Positions 17,885-26,411 of a stretch of 64,000 bases of DNA are shown here, piece by piece. The position numbers and the translations under genes are program-made. This DNA comes from Arthrobacter agilis (GTDB lineage Bacteria; Actinomycetota; Actinomycetes; Actinomycetales; Micrococcaceae), in the NCBI RefSeq assembly GCF_002157505.1, contig NZ_NFSC01000024.1, forward strand, positions 62,001 through 126,000, written 5' to 3'. Position 1 is the first letter of the stretch. Every line of letters begins with the position of its first letter. The notes under the pieces are model-generated. The model saw only the letters and a program-made list of their open reading frames with translations, was not told the DNA's origin and searched no databases.

Positions 17885-18616
17885 CTAGAGGACTTTCGCT
17901 CTCCACTGCGTGTTTTTGTAACCCTTATTGCCTGTTGAACGCCTCCTCGCCACAGGTTCGCGCGGCGTGGAAACATATACCTCACCACGCTCTTCAAGGA
18001 CTCGAGGAGACACCTGTCCGGCGAAGGTGGCCAGTAACCGATCATCAGTGATGAGTGAGGCGTTAGCATCAACTGCCATAGCCAATATGAACAAATCGTT
18101 TAGGGTATTGCGCAAGTTTTTCTTGGGCTGGGCAATCTGCTTGAAGTCTTGATACAGGTCCAAACCCAGTTGAGCAGTCTTCACACCTAGAGGTATCGCA
18201 CTCACACCAATCCCATGCAGGTAGTCGTAATTCTCGAGCGCCAAGCGACGCTTAGTCTTACCGACTGCGTGCAGGTGTTGACTCAAAAGGAGTCGCAGAT
18301 TGCGCTTATAAACCTGTGTGATGGACAGATGCCCAAACTCGACGCGACTAGGATGCTCCTGATTGAAATCCAATAGCAACTTGTCGGCTTCGCGAGATAT
18401 AGGTCGAAGCTTCACATGTGGACGGAAGTACAGCGCGGACATGGCATGCCGCCCGACAACGGGTAGCGCGTAGGCGAATCCTGACTCATCCGACTTTTGT
18501 GCAAGAAATAATTCCTGCAACACGACGGACGTCGTTATGAGTTCTCCTGCTGGCAGCGTCACCGGCTGCCCTTGCTTCATCTTCGAAACGATATTCGTGT
18601 CCAGAAGTACCCTCAC
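17885..18616 (-). CDS. PIN-domain ribonuclease-like protein
   Basis: 243 residues. PIN-domain acidic residues are present: Asp6 in VLLDTNIV, an Asp in TLNDLFILAMA and two Asp in SLITDDRLL. PIN proteins are Mg-dependent ribonucleases, often toxins. At 243 residues it is longer than a typical VapC (about 130), with a long helical insert between the second and third motif and a basic C-terminal tail. A short frame ending at 18629, 12 bp upstream on the same strand, looks like the tail of a former partner gene. Whether it is still an active toxin without its partner is unclear. Confidence 0.78.
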   Translation of the reverse strand: MRVLLDTNIVSKMKQGQPVTLPAGELITTSVVLQELFLAQKSDESGFAYALPVVGRHAMSALYFRPHVKLRPISREADKLLLDFNQEHPSRVEFGHLSITQVYKRNLRLLLSQHLHAVGKTKRRLALENYDYLHGIGVSAIPLGVKTAQLGLDLYQDFKQIAQPKKNLRNTLNDLFILAMAVDANASLITDDRLLATFAGQVSPRVLEERGEVYVSTPREPVARRRSTGNKGYKNTQWRAKVL

Positions 18617-18628
18617 GAGATCCTCCAG

Positions 18629-18790
18629 TCATTTCTCCTGATCATACCAACGGTGCATCCGTGTCTGGCTCTCGTTGATGCTGAAACCATGCTCAGGGTC
18701 GAAGTCACACAAGGGCTCCTTAGAGGACCGCTTGATGCTTGAAGCGCCACCACCCAACACCTCGTCTTGACTCAGCACAGCGACTTTCCT
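18629..18790 (-). pseudogene. Possible 3' remnant of the PIN gene's partner
   Basis: The minus-strand frame ends FSINESQTRMHRWYDQEK 12 bp before the PIN gene, the spacing of a translationally coupled pair. The last 50 residues look protein-like, but the frame upstream runs into the broken parB. I do not recognise the family. Low confidence. Confidence 0.3.
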
Positions 18791-18804
18791 CAAATGCTCG
18801 GTCG

Positions 18805-19020
18805 TGGAGCGCTTGGTAGGCGGCGAGGGTGCGCCGCTACCCGTATAGAACATACACACCGGCCTCGATGCGGTGGGCGACCACGGACTGCAGGACGCCG
18901 TGCTGCTTGGTGGAGGCCGGGAAGTCAGGATCGCGCCGAAATCGGCGCGGACGTTGGCGCCGATGGTCAGCTGAGTCGGGTCCAGGTATTCAAGGACAGC
19001 AGTGGTGCTGGTCGGGGTGC
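18805..19020 (-). pseudogene. Broken parB (ParB N-terminal domain)
   Basis: The minus strand reads LEYLDPTQLTIGANVRADFG, shifts frame, then continues DPDFPASTKQHGVLQSVVAH and RIEAGVYVLYG, reaches a TAG, and resumes RRTLAAYQ. This is the ParB/sulfiredoxin-like domain of plasmid partition proteins, with G(Q)RRTLAA as its key motif. One frameshift and one stop show that it is dead. It is a relic of another plasmid's partition system. Confidence 0.75.
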
Positions 19021-19374
19021 TCGGCTCTTCCCCCGTTTTTTGCCTGCTGGCGAGCTCGATCGTCCCCGACGGAGCAGCGGACAACCCAAAGGGCGGGCCG
19101 CCGGAAACTTCGGAGGAAATAAGCGACGCAAGAGCGCCGCAAGGTTTGTGGCCAGCGACGTCGGCGCAGCCGACCGACGCTTTGGGGCAGGGCACACAGT
19201 CCGAAGGACTGCAGCAAAAAGCGCCCGGCCGGGATGCGACGAAGGAGCAACCTAGCCGGAACAGGCCGGAGCGAAGCACAGGACCGATTAGGCTCTGAGT
19301 CGGATCTGGAAGCAACAGAGCCTTGATGTCGACTCATCGCATTTGAGGTATCAGTGAAATATAAGGAAGACCGC

Positions 19375-20067
19375 ATGTCCGACAAACCTTTTTATGGACT
19401 ACCGCTCGACGCGAAACCAGGAACAGTTGGGGTGAGAGTTTGGGAGTCGGAGTCAGAGGAAACAGCTCGAACAATTCAGCAAGACGTGGTTGCTTACCTC
19501 GGCATCTCGGGGGTTCCTGCTGAATTAATTGCTGCAGCTGGTCGTGGCGGGGCAGCAACTGGCGCACTAGTAGCACTATTCGTCACTATCATCCTGCCCA
19601 AGCTGGGTGAGGAACTAGCGCTAGGTGGACTGGCTTACGGGGGAAGGAGGATCTGGAAGGAGAATAGGCGTCGAAAATTGGAAGCTCAAAAGAAGCATCT
19701 ACCGTCGGTGATCGTGCGATTGGAGGATAAGCGAGGCGAGAGAGCAGATGTCCTTCGCTTAGTCGAGATACTTGACGGCTTGGAGGACGATCTGGCAACA
19801 CGACATCCCAACCGAAGGTATTTCTTCCAGATCGAATCTAGCTCTCAGGTGATACCGCTAGTTGAGGTCGCAGTGGCAGCCTCGGAGATGACTGAGTCGG
19901 TTCGCTTAAGCATTGGCAAGCTCTTGAGGAAGTACGAGGGTGCTGACTTGATTCGCCTTGAGGCAAAGCGAAATATCGTGGGCGCCGAGACAGTAGAAGC
20001 GATGGTCTACCCTCCCACTCCTAGGTTCGACAACCCACAGTGGAACGGAGTTCAGCCCTATGTCTAA
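19375..20067 (+). CDS. Hypothetical protein with one membrane segment
   Basis: 230 residues from ATG 19375, which has AAGGAAG just upstream. A GTG at 19354 in the same frame is less likely. The N-terminal 50 residues are soluble, then a hydrophobic Gly/Ala segment (about 58-85, TGALVALFVTIILPKLGEEL) and a basic stretch (RRIWKENRRRKLEAQKKH). The C-terminal 120 residues form a mixed alpha/beta domain with SVIVRLEDKRGERADVLRLV. The order suggests a membrane-anchored cytoplasmic domain. It is flanked by decayed genes, and no family was recognised. Confidence 0.6.
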   Translation: MSDKPFYGLPLDAKPGTVGVRVWESESEETARTIQQDVVAYLGISGVPAELIAAAGRGGAATGALVALFVTIILPKLGEELALGGLAYGGRRIWKENRRRKLEAQKKHLPSVIVRLEDKRGERADVLRLVEILDGLEDDLATRHPNRRYFFQIESSSQVIPLVEVAVAASEMTESVRLSIGKLLRKYEGADLIRLEAKRNIVGAETVEAMVYPPTPRFDNPQWNGVQPYV

Positions 20068-20272
20068 ATCTGGGTGTAGCTGCCCAGATGCAGCACTGTG
20101 TGACGGAGTCGGGGCTAGCCTCATCATTGTGTGACCCCTCACACCCGTACCTGCCTCGAAAACGCTCTCACAGGGCACAACTTTCAGTGAAGGCCTTGGC
20201 CGCCTACGTGTTCCCCATCCACCTAACCCACCGGGGCCATTCAAAGCTGCCACAATCAGTGAGCGCAAGAAT

Positions 20273-20956
20273 TCATTTCCCGAGCCATCCGCGTAGGTGG
20301 GAATCGAGTCGCTCCTGCCGGTCCGCCCGTAACTGGCCCTTCCGCCACCACGTGCGTTGCCGTCCCAACCATACGGCTAGGACCTTCTCGTCCGGGTGCC
20401 GGTCCGGGTCGTAGTAGGGGTATCGGCCGGTGTTGGCCTGGAATTGCCGCACCCCCTCAAGGCGCTGCGTCCACAACTTCTCCGGATCGCCCTTCCTGGT
20501 ACCGATCCACTCCCCCAACCTGTCGAGCGCATCCACTCTGTCCTGGGCGAGCGTGCCGGCGTCCTGCTGCCGGCGCTGGGCTTCAATCCACCGATACAGC
20601 ACCCTCGCCTCCGCGCTGTCGTTCTGCGCCGGCAGGGCACCGCCGCGCTCACGCATGTACGCGGCAACGTCGCCGTAGTGCTCCCACCACGCCTGCTCCC
20701 TGGTTCTCACATAACGCCGCATATTTCTGGCGGGCGCGGGTTGGTCGTGGATCCTCCAGCACCTGTCGAACCACTCCGGGTGCCGGTTGATCTGTTTGTC
20801 GATCGTGCGGTGGACGCGGCGGACGTCGACCCTGCACCACGCGGCGATTACCGCGGCCGGCACACCGCGGGAGTACATGAGCAGCCATTCCTGCTTGTTC
20901 TCGCATGCACCCGTCGGGTACTCCCCCACCGGCAGGATCAGATCATCGAACCTCAT
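20273..20956 (-). CDS. Helicase-associated-domain protein
   Basis: 227 residues. At least two helicase-associated (HA) repeats are visible: one around WWEHYGDVAAYMRERGGALP...RVLYRWIEAQRRQ and a second at LWTQRLEGVRQFQANTGRYP...EKVLAVWLGRQRTWWR. The Trp, Phe and Leu-Trp-x-x-x-Gln-Arg positions are conserved. These small helical domains usually sit behind helicases and bind DNA. Here they stand alone. The N-terminus has a helix-turn-helix-like VPAAVIAAWCRVDVRRVHRTI. It is likely a DNA-binding accessory protein of the mobile region. Confidence 0.72.
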   Translation of the reverse strand: MRFDDLILPVGEYPTGACENKQEWLLMYSRGVPAAVIAAWCRVDVRRVHRTIDKQINRHPEWFDRCWRIHDQPAPARNMRRYVRTREQAWWEHYGDVAAYMRERGGALPAQNDSAEARVLYRWIEAQRRQQDAGTLAQDRVDALDRLGEWIGTRKGDPEKLWTQRLEGVRQFQANTGRYPYYDPDRHPDEKVLAVWLGRQRTWWRKGQLRADRQERLDSHLRGWLGK

Positions 20957-21011
20957 GGACTCTCACTGCACCTCATGGGACGGTATGGGACCTCATCAAG
21001 CTTCACCCACT

Positions 21012-21281
21012 TCAGCCGGCCCAGTGGGCCTTGTAGGCGGGGTGCCTGGCCCAGGGCAGGGCGAGCAACTCCAGGACCTTCCACATGTAGTCCTGGTCCC
21101 CGGCCGGCTCGTAGCTCCAGTCGATGCTCTGCACATGAGCCACCGGGCGCCGCTTCGACACGCACTCCGCCAGCAGCCGCTCCCCGGCTACCGAAGCAGT
21201 CATGGTCATCCTGTCCCCGCCAGTCCGGAGCACCTCGTCCTCTTCGATGGGGGCAAGGATGAACGCGGCAAGCTCATCCAT
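21012..21281 (-). CDS. DUF6221-like protein
   Basis: 89 residues from an ATG at 21281 (MDELAAFILAPIEEDEVL). The C-terminus MWKVLELLALPWARHPAYKA is the conserved end of the DUF6221 family, common on actinobacterial plasmids and prophages and of unknown function. An in-frame start at 21317 would add 12 Gly/Pro-rich residues. MDEL is preferred because the family usually starts there. Same strand as the HA-domain gene, 55 bp upstream of it. Confidence 0.65.
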   Translation of the reverse strand: MDELAAFILAPIEEDEVLRTGGDRMTMTASVAGERLLAECVSKRRPVAHVQSIDWSYEPAGDQDYMWKVLELLALPWARHPAYKAHWAG

Positions 21282-21718
21282 CGGATTGAGAGCACCCGAG
21301 GGACCCGGAGCACCCAAAGGGTGTGAAGTACCTGGAGGATCGGGAGGATCTAGGGGTGTATCGGGTCCATGGTGTCGAGACTAGCCACCGGACACCGAAG
21401 GCCGGGGCGGCTCACCCACAGGTGGACGGCTTTGAGCTCACTCCTCACGGGCTCCACCCGACCACAGGTGGATGACCCACACCACTCCCCCGCCCACACG
21501 GTCAGCTCCACGAATAATCGAACAGGTGTTCTATTCTGTAATTCAGGCATAGGACAGTACGGGGTGGGGCGGAGGCCGGGGCATCGGCCAGAACCGAAGG
21601 TATACCCGGAACCACGAGGAATTGCGTCAGATGCGACTTCTGCGCGGTTGAAGGGCGATGAGTTCGAGCCTACTAACCATTTAGGGCCTTGCAGGGGTTG
21701 ACCACTAAGGATCGTTTC

Positions 21719-21749
21719 CCGTCTAATGCAGGATACGCGCGTTAGACGG
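21719..21749. promoter_or_regulatory. Candidate tyrosine-recombinase core site
   Basis: CCGTCTAATGC (21719-21729) and GCGTTAGACGG (21739-21749) are 11-bp arms matching at 10 positions around 9 bp, ending 10 bp before the integrase start. Paired 11-13-bp arms around a 6-9-bp centre are the core-site plan for tyrosine recombinases. No second copy was found in the window. Confidence 0.5.
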
Positions 21750-21759
21750 AAGGATAGAA

Positions 21760-22866
21760 GTGGATCGAAAGAGCCCAGCGGGTATGGCGTCGATCCACCT
21801 CCTTGCGGGCGTCACGTACCTCGACCAGGAGAGCTCGGTCTTCGAGGCGATGATCGAGGGGTGGTGCGCCCAGCAGCTGGGCGGCCGGCGGCTGCAGAAA
21901 GCCACGGTGGAAAACCGCGTGCATGTCGTGCGTCAATTCCGAGTCCATTCCGGTGTCGGACCGTGGAAATGGACGGCTGCAGGGTTTGACGAGTGGATGA
22001 TGGACCTGGTGTCGATCCGGCGGATGATGCCCTCGACGGTACGCAACTATCAGATCGTGATCCGGCAGTTCTGCGACTTCATCAGCTCCTCCCACTACGG
22101 GTGGGCTGACCAGTGCGAGGAACGCTTTGGCACCCATCCAATTCAGGTCTGTCATGACTGGAACACTCGCCCACACCTGCAGGACCACGAGGCCAACCCG
22201 CGACGTCGACCACTGAGTCGGGGTGAACTGCAGCAGCTGTTCGACCGTGCCGATGACGAAGTGCAAACCCGGCTGGCCGCCGGACGCAAGGGTGCAGCGG
22301 CCGCGTACCGGGACGCAACCTTGCTGAAAGTCGTCTACGCCTGGGGATTACGCGCCAACGAAGCCATGATGCTCGACACCACCGACCTGTACCGCAACCC
22401 GAAAGTCCCCTCGTTCGGGGACTACGGTTTCCTCCGGGTTCGGTACGGGAAAGCCTCGAGGGGTTCCCCACCGAAACCCCGGACTGTCGCGACAGTGATG
22501 CCGTGGGCGGTGGACGTCCTGAAGGACTACATGGACAACGTCCTGCCCCTGATGCGCCACGGCACGTCCAACGCCCTGTGGTTCTCGGAGCGGTCCCGCC
22601 GACTCGGGGCCCGTTCCCTCAGTGACAGGTTCGCCCTCTACCGCGACGAACTCGGGCTGGATTCGTCCCTGTCACCGCATTGCCTGCGCCACAGCTACGC
22701 AACGCACCTAATCGAGGACGGTCACGACCCGCTCTTCGTCCAACGCCAACTCGGGCACGCCTACCAGTCCACGACCGGCATCTACACGCACGTGTCCGAG
22801 GACTTCGCGAACCGCATCCTACGCGAGGCACTGACGAAGATACCGCCACTAGCCGGCCCGACATGA
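21760..22866 (+). CDS. Tyrosine recombinase / integrase
   Basis: 368 residues from a GTG with GGAAGGATAGAA upstream. A SAM-like core-binding domain (about 30-120) precedes the catalytic domain. The active residues are Arg198 (WGLRANEAMML), His307 and Arg310 (SPHCLRHSYATHL) and Tyr342 (TTGIYTHVS). It joins or excises DNA at short core sites, and a candidate core lies directly upstream. It is followed by a small XRE gene and a second recombinase-like gene in the same direction, forming a mobile three-gene unit. Confidence 0.92.
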   Translation: MDRKSPAGMASIHLLAGVTYLDQESSVFEAMIEGWCAQQLGGRRLQKATVENRVHVVRQFRVHSGVGPWKWTAAGFDEWMMDLVSIRRMMPSTVRNYQIVIRQFCDFISSSHYGWADQCEERFGTHPIQVCHDWNTRPHLQDHEANPRRRPLSRGELQQLFDRADDEVQTRLAAGRKGAAAAYRDATLLKVVYAWGLRANEAMMLDTTDLYRNPKVPSFGDYGFLRVRYGKASRGSPPKPRTVATVMPWAVDVLKDYMDNVLPLMRHGTSNALWFSERSRRLGARSLSDRFALYRDELGLDSSLSPHCLRHSYATHLIEDGHDPLFVQRQLGHAYQSTTGIYTHVSEDFANRILREALTKIPPLAGPT

Positions 22867-22939
22867 CCCACCCCACCCGCGATTACGAATACCAGCACCC
22901 GTGCAAGCACGAGCAGACAAGTTAGGGAACGAGGACGAG

Positions 22940-23284
22940 ATGACGGACATCATTGGGTACGAGTGGCGGTTGCGCGAGCAGATGGCAACAGCAGGCCTGT
23001 TCAGCACCACCAAGCTCCTACCCCTGCTGGAAGAACGAGGCATCCACCTCTCTGCCAGCCAGGTCTACCGGCTGGTCGCCGAACGCCCCGAACGGCTGAA
23101 CCTGCACGTCCTGGTCGCCCTAATGGACATCCTCGGATGCACTGCTGACGATCTGATCAGCAAGGTCTCCCTTGGACGATCTGATCAGCGCACCGGGACC
23201 GACGGACCTGAGAAAGCCAACTCGGCCTCCGCCGTCATCCGTGCCCGTGGCCTGCACCCGCACCGCGCCCAAGTAAGTGACTAA
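22940..23284 (+). CDS. XRE-type HTH regulator
   Basis: 114 residues from ATG 22940 (GAACGAGGACGAG upstream). The N-terminal 70 residues fit a Cro/C1-like helix-turn-helix: MATAGLFSTTKLLPLLEERG, then LSASQVYRLVAERPERLNLHV and LVALMDILGCTADDLI. The tail is unstructured. It lies between two recombinase-type genes and 8 bp before the second one, so it probably controls recombination or acts as a directionality factor. Confidence 0.8.
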   Translation: MTDIIGYEWRLREQMATAGLFSTTKLLPLLEERGIHLSASQVYRLVAERPERLNLHVLVALMDILGCTADDLISKVSLGRSDQRTGTDGPEKANSASAVIRARGLHPHRAQVSD

Positions 23285-23292
23285 CACCCTCC

Positions 23293-24675
23293 ATGGGTAA
23301 GAACACCTACTCCACGACGACCTGCGGGCACCCCGGTCGGACCGCAGGGATTCTCTCCAGCAACCGGTATTGCGAATACTGCTGGCTGAACTCACCCGTC
23401 ACGCGGCGACAGTGCCAGCGGTGCACCGGGGTGGATCACCTGAACATCAACAGGCTCTGTAAGCGGTGCAGGGCAACCGACGCCATCAACGCACTCTTCC
23501 CACCCACGCTCACGTCTGGGCTCACGTCTGGGCTCACGTCGGAGCCGGCACGCCACTTACCGCGGTCATCGCAGCAGGCTGCATTGGTGGACCTTCACCG
23601 TCATTTGCTGGCGGCTGACCCGCAGTACGTTCTGCGGCTCATCAAGAGCAAAGCCGCCTGGACCATTCTCGAGGCCGCATTGGCATCACCGGGCACTCTC
23701 ACCCATGAGGACCTCGACGAGCTGGGAACACCGCGCGCGGTCTCGCAGGTACGTTCCCTGCTGGTTGAACACGCGGTCCTTTTCGAACGCGATGAATACG
23801 CCCACAGGCTTCGAGCCTGGACCGTCACTCAGATCGCTGCCCTGCCGTATTCCTCCGATCAGCTCGCCCTGCGCCAGTTCGTTCGCTGGCGCCAGCAACG
23901 CCGCACCCGGCCAGGTCCCCTGACGAATACCACCGCAGCCAATGACAAACGCGAACTCCGCCTGATCCTCGGCCTCATCACTTACCTCAACGCCTCTAAC
24001 CAAACCCTGTCCACGGCAAGCCAGAAGATCGTCGATCAATGGGTGGTTCAAGCACCACGGGACGCGTTCCGCGTCCGCCGCTTCCTGCGCTGGAGTGTCA
24101 GATCCGGCACCAGCAGCCCTCTCGTCCCGCCCATCTACGGCGGTAATAGCGGCTTCAACCTCGGCGGGAGCATCGGACAGACCAACGAGGCCGCCCTCGA
24201 ACGCGCGCTCAACGACGACAGCATGAACCCCAGGACACGCCTGGCAATCGTCCTGACCACCGTCTATGGCATCCGCGTCCACCGGATTGCCGAACTACGC
24301 CTCGAGGACCTCAGCATCAAAGGCGCGGTGGCAGGTGTTCACCTCGGATTCGTCCGCTTGGAGTTACCCGCGGCCACCATCCCGTGGATCACAATGCTCC
24401 TGGCGGGGGTTCCAACGAAACGCCGCTTTGGGGGATCCATCCACAACACCATCTGGGTTTACCCCGGCTACCAGCACGGCGAGCACCAACTACCCTCAAG
24501 TCTCGCGGCGCACCTGCGGGTCTACGGCATATCCCCCATCACCGCCCACCAGGCAGCCACCGCGACAATCATCACCCACGTTCCGCCAGCAGTCGTGGCC
24601 CGCATCCTCGGCGTCAGCCTCGACACAGCCGCCGGCTGGCACCGGTCCGCCGGCACCCACCCCACCTACCGGTGA
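23293..24675 (+). CDS. Divergent tyrosine-recombinase-like protein with N-terminal zinc fingers
   Basis: 460 residues. The first 65 carry four Cys pairs (CGHPG, CEYCWL, CQRC, CKRC), probable zinc ribbons. The middle and end follow the layout of a tyrosine recombinase, with YGIRVHRIAELRLEDLS holding the first Arg. The second box reads AHQAATATIITHV rather than HxLRH, so the usual second Arg is missing. A Tyr lies in the last residues (THPTYR). It may be catalytically weak and work with the full integrase upstream. A triplet of ACGTCTGGGCTC units at 23511-23540 gives a SGLTSGLTS repeat. Confidence 0.72.
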   Translation: MGKNTYSTTTCGHPGRTAGILSSNRYCEYCWLNSPVTRRQCQRCTGVDHLNINRLCKRCRATDAINALFPPTLTSGLTSGLTSEPARHLPRSSQQAALVDLHRHLLAADPQYVLRLIKSKAAWTILEAALASPGTLTHEDLDELGTPRAVSQVRSLLVEHAVLFERDEYAHRLRAWTVTQIAALPYSSDQLALRQFVRWRQQRRTRPGPLTNTTAANDKRELRLILGLITYLNASNQTLSTASQKIVDQWVVQAPRDAFRVRRFLRWSVRSGTSSPLVPPIYGGNSGFNLGGSIGQTNEAALERALNDDSMNPRTRLAIVLTTVYGIRVHRIAELRLEDLSIKGAVAGVHLGFVRLELPAATIPWITMLLAGVPTKRRFGGSIHNTIWVYPGYQHGEHQLPSSLAAHLRVYGISPITAHQAATATIITHVPPAVVARILGVSLDTAAGWHRSAGTHPTYR

Positions 24676-24727
24676 GGCATCTACTCCATCCTTCGCAATC
24701 AAATCCCCGTGCCAGCTCCAAACCCTG

Positions 24728-25156
24728 ATGAAGTTACTGGAGGGGGCGAATCAAGAACCGGAGGGACTAAACACCACCACCAGTCCTCCCCCAGCGCATC
24801 GTCAGCTTCTGCATCCCCGCGAATTCCGCAGCATCGAATCCCGCAGGATACCGATCCATTACGCACGCCTGATGGATGCCCGGATCGAGGAGCTGGTGAT
24901 GCGCGAGGAGCTCATCATGCTCACCGCCGCCGAACTCGACCTCGAGAACAACCAGCCCACGGACTTCCCGGCACCACGGCGGGTGTACGCGTGGATCCGC
25001 TACCCCTCCCACGCCCTCCGCATCCAGGCACACGCAATCGCGTACACGAGGACGGCGGTGAAGATCCGGTTCTTCGAACCCCTCATCATGATTCAGCGTG
25101 AAGGCTGGGTATGGCTCAATTCCGTCACCCCCGTCCCCGACAAGGACCAACAATAA
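24728..25156 (+). CDS. Hypothetical protein
   Basis: 142 residues if started at ATG 24728. The start is unsure, and ATG 24872 (MDARIEELVMREELIML) would leave 94. The C-terminal part looks well formed: APRRVYAWIRYPSHALRIQA, then TAVKIRFFEPLIMIQREGWV. The latter resembles beta strands of a small binding domain. It lies 52 bp after the recombinase-like gene and 123 bp before lsr2. No family was recognised. Confidence 0.5.
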   Translation: MKLLEGANQEPEGLNTTTSPPPAHRQLLHPREFRSIESRRIPIHYARLMDARIEELVMREELIMLTAAELDLENNQPTDFPAPRRVYAWIRYPSHALRIQAHAIAYTRTAVKIRFFEPLIMIQREGWVWLNSVTPVPDKDQQ

Positions 25157-25279
25157 GAACCCTGGTTGGACTCGGATTGATATTCGACCCATAGCAGAAT
25201 GCGCACTCCTGAATCGCACGGTACAGTTCTTCCCTGGGGGTTCATCGATTCGGTTTGAATAACTCAGGAGTATAAGAAA

Positions 25280-25624
25280 ATGGCGCAGCGCGTACAGGTG
25301 CAGTTGGTTGATGACCTCAATGGTGAAGAAGCCCAGGAAACAGTCCGGTTCGGGCTCGATGGCACCGACTACGAAATCGACCTCACCACCGACAATGCAG
25401 AAGCCCTGCGCACGGCACTGGCCGAATACGTCGGCAGGGCCCGTAAAGCCAAGACCGGCCGAAAGAACCAGGGCGGCCAGCAGGCTTCCTCCACGTCGAC
25501 GAGCCGGGCCAAGCGCGAGGACACCCAGCAGATCCGCCAGTGGGCCCAGGACAACGGCTACAACCCCAGCTCACGCGGCCGCATCACCCAGTCGATCATC
25601 GACGCCTACAACGAAGCCCACTAA
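25280..25624 (+). CDS. lsr2: Lsr2 nucleoid-associated protein, xenogeneic silencer
   Basis: 114 residues, full length for Lsr2. The N-terminal domain (MAQRVQVQLVDDLNGEEAQE) forms oligomers. The C-terminal domain holds QIRQWAQDNGYNPSSRGRIT, where the RGR loop enters the minor groove of AT-rich DNA. Lsr2 is the actinobacterial H-NS analogue and silences foreign genes. A plasmid copy is commonly thought to reduce the cost of a plasmid to its host. A decayed second copy lies at 14344-14493. Good context: an Arg/Ala linker and a strong start after AGGAGTATAAGAAA. Confidence 0.95.
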   Translation: MAQRVQVQLVDDLNGEEAQETVRFGLDGTDYEIDLTTDNAEALRTALAEYVGRARKAKTGRKNQGGQQASSTSTSRAKREDTQQIRQWAQDNGYNPSSRGRITQSIIDAYNEAH

Positions 25625-25657
25625 ACCCGCCCATTAAGCCCCTACGGGCCTGCGCGG

Positions 25658-25807
25658 TTAGTCGCAGTCGCCGGCGCGAGTAGCCAGGTCACACACCAGA
25701 CGTGCAGGGTCCTGCACTCCCCCGTTGGCCTGCAGCACGGCCACCGCGATGCCGGCGACCACGGCGATCACCAACCCCAGCACGGTCCAGAACCTGCCCC
25801 GGGTCAC
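25658..25807 (-). CDS. Small single-pass membrane protein
   Basis: 49 residues from a GTG at 25807 that overlaps the stop of the HTH gene by four bases (GTGA), the mark of translational coupling. MTRGRFWTVLGLVIAVVAGI continues into a clear transmembrane helix (about 6-25). The outer tail has two Cys (LVCDLATRAGDCD). The function is unknown. The coupling suggests a shared role with the HTH protein. Confidence 0.55.
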   Translation of the reverse strand: MTRGRFWTVLGLVIAVVAGIAVAVLQANGGVQDPARLVCDLATRAGDCD

Positions 25808-26136
25808 CCTGCCCCAGCACCCGTCTCGATGACAGCCTCACTGCTGGCTTCGGTGTCGGCCTCGGTGCCGGTCTCGGTGATGGATCCAGTGGTGGATTCG
25901 AGGTCGCCGTGCGCGATGTCGGATCGGGCTTTGGCGTAGGCGGCAGCAATGTAGTCCTCGAGCCTGGAGCGCTCGATACGCCATTGACCACGCCCGCCAA
26001 TCTGAATGGCTGGCAGCTCCCCTGAGCCAATGAGTGCACGGATGGTGCTGTGCCTGGTGTTCAGCTCCTCCGCTACCTGCGCCAGGGTAAGGAAACGCAG
26101 CGGCTTGGGCTGCTCATCGGGGGCGCGATCTGTCAT
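25804..26136 (-). CDS. Excisionase/BldC-type helix-turn-helix protein
   Basis: 110 residues. FLTLAQVAEELNTRHSTIRA and LIGSGELPAIQIGGRGQWRI form a winged helix-turn-helix of the excisionase/MerR-like class, then a long Thr/Glu/Ala-rich tail (GSITETGTEADTEASSEA). The ATG at 26136 follows GGGTGGGTAC. Longer upstream starts give only low-complexity residues. It could be an excisionase-like accessory factor for the nearby recombinases or a DNA-binding plasmid regulator. Confidence 0.78.
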   Translation of the reverse strand: MTDRAPDEQPKPLRFLTLAQVAEELNTRHSTIRALIGSGELPAIQIGGRGQWRIERSRLEDYIAAAYAKARSDIAHGDLESTTGSITETGTEADTEASSEAVIETGAGAG

Positions 26137-26411
26137 GTACCCACCCTTGCAGGTACCAGACACTGCGGCGCTCATTGACGCCTTGAGGGTGGAAGCGGGT
26201 TCCGCACCATGAACCACTCCCCCGCAGTGACGCCGTCCTGTACAACCCCGAACCCTGCTCAAGCCGAAACCACCAGGCCGTGAACAGAAAGCCGTGACGA
26301 GGGCGACCACTCCCTATCTGATCCATCAGCCAGGACCTAAGCAACAGGGCGGTGCTTGCGGTAACAATGGGACGCGATGGCGCACAGTGATTGCACACAA
26401 GGGAGTACTGG

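Noticed and set aside
15407..18616. The HTH gene at 15407 and the PIN gene at 17885 as one toxin-antitoxin pair
   Set aside because: They are 2 kb apart, on opposite strands and separated by an IS256 fragment and another gene.
24266..24727. An upstream extension of the hypothetical gene at 24728 over the recombinase-like gene
   Set aside because: Overlaps 400 bp of a better supported gene, and the extension is Pro/Ser/Thr-rich without conservation.
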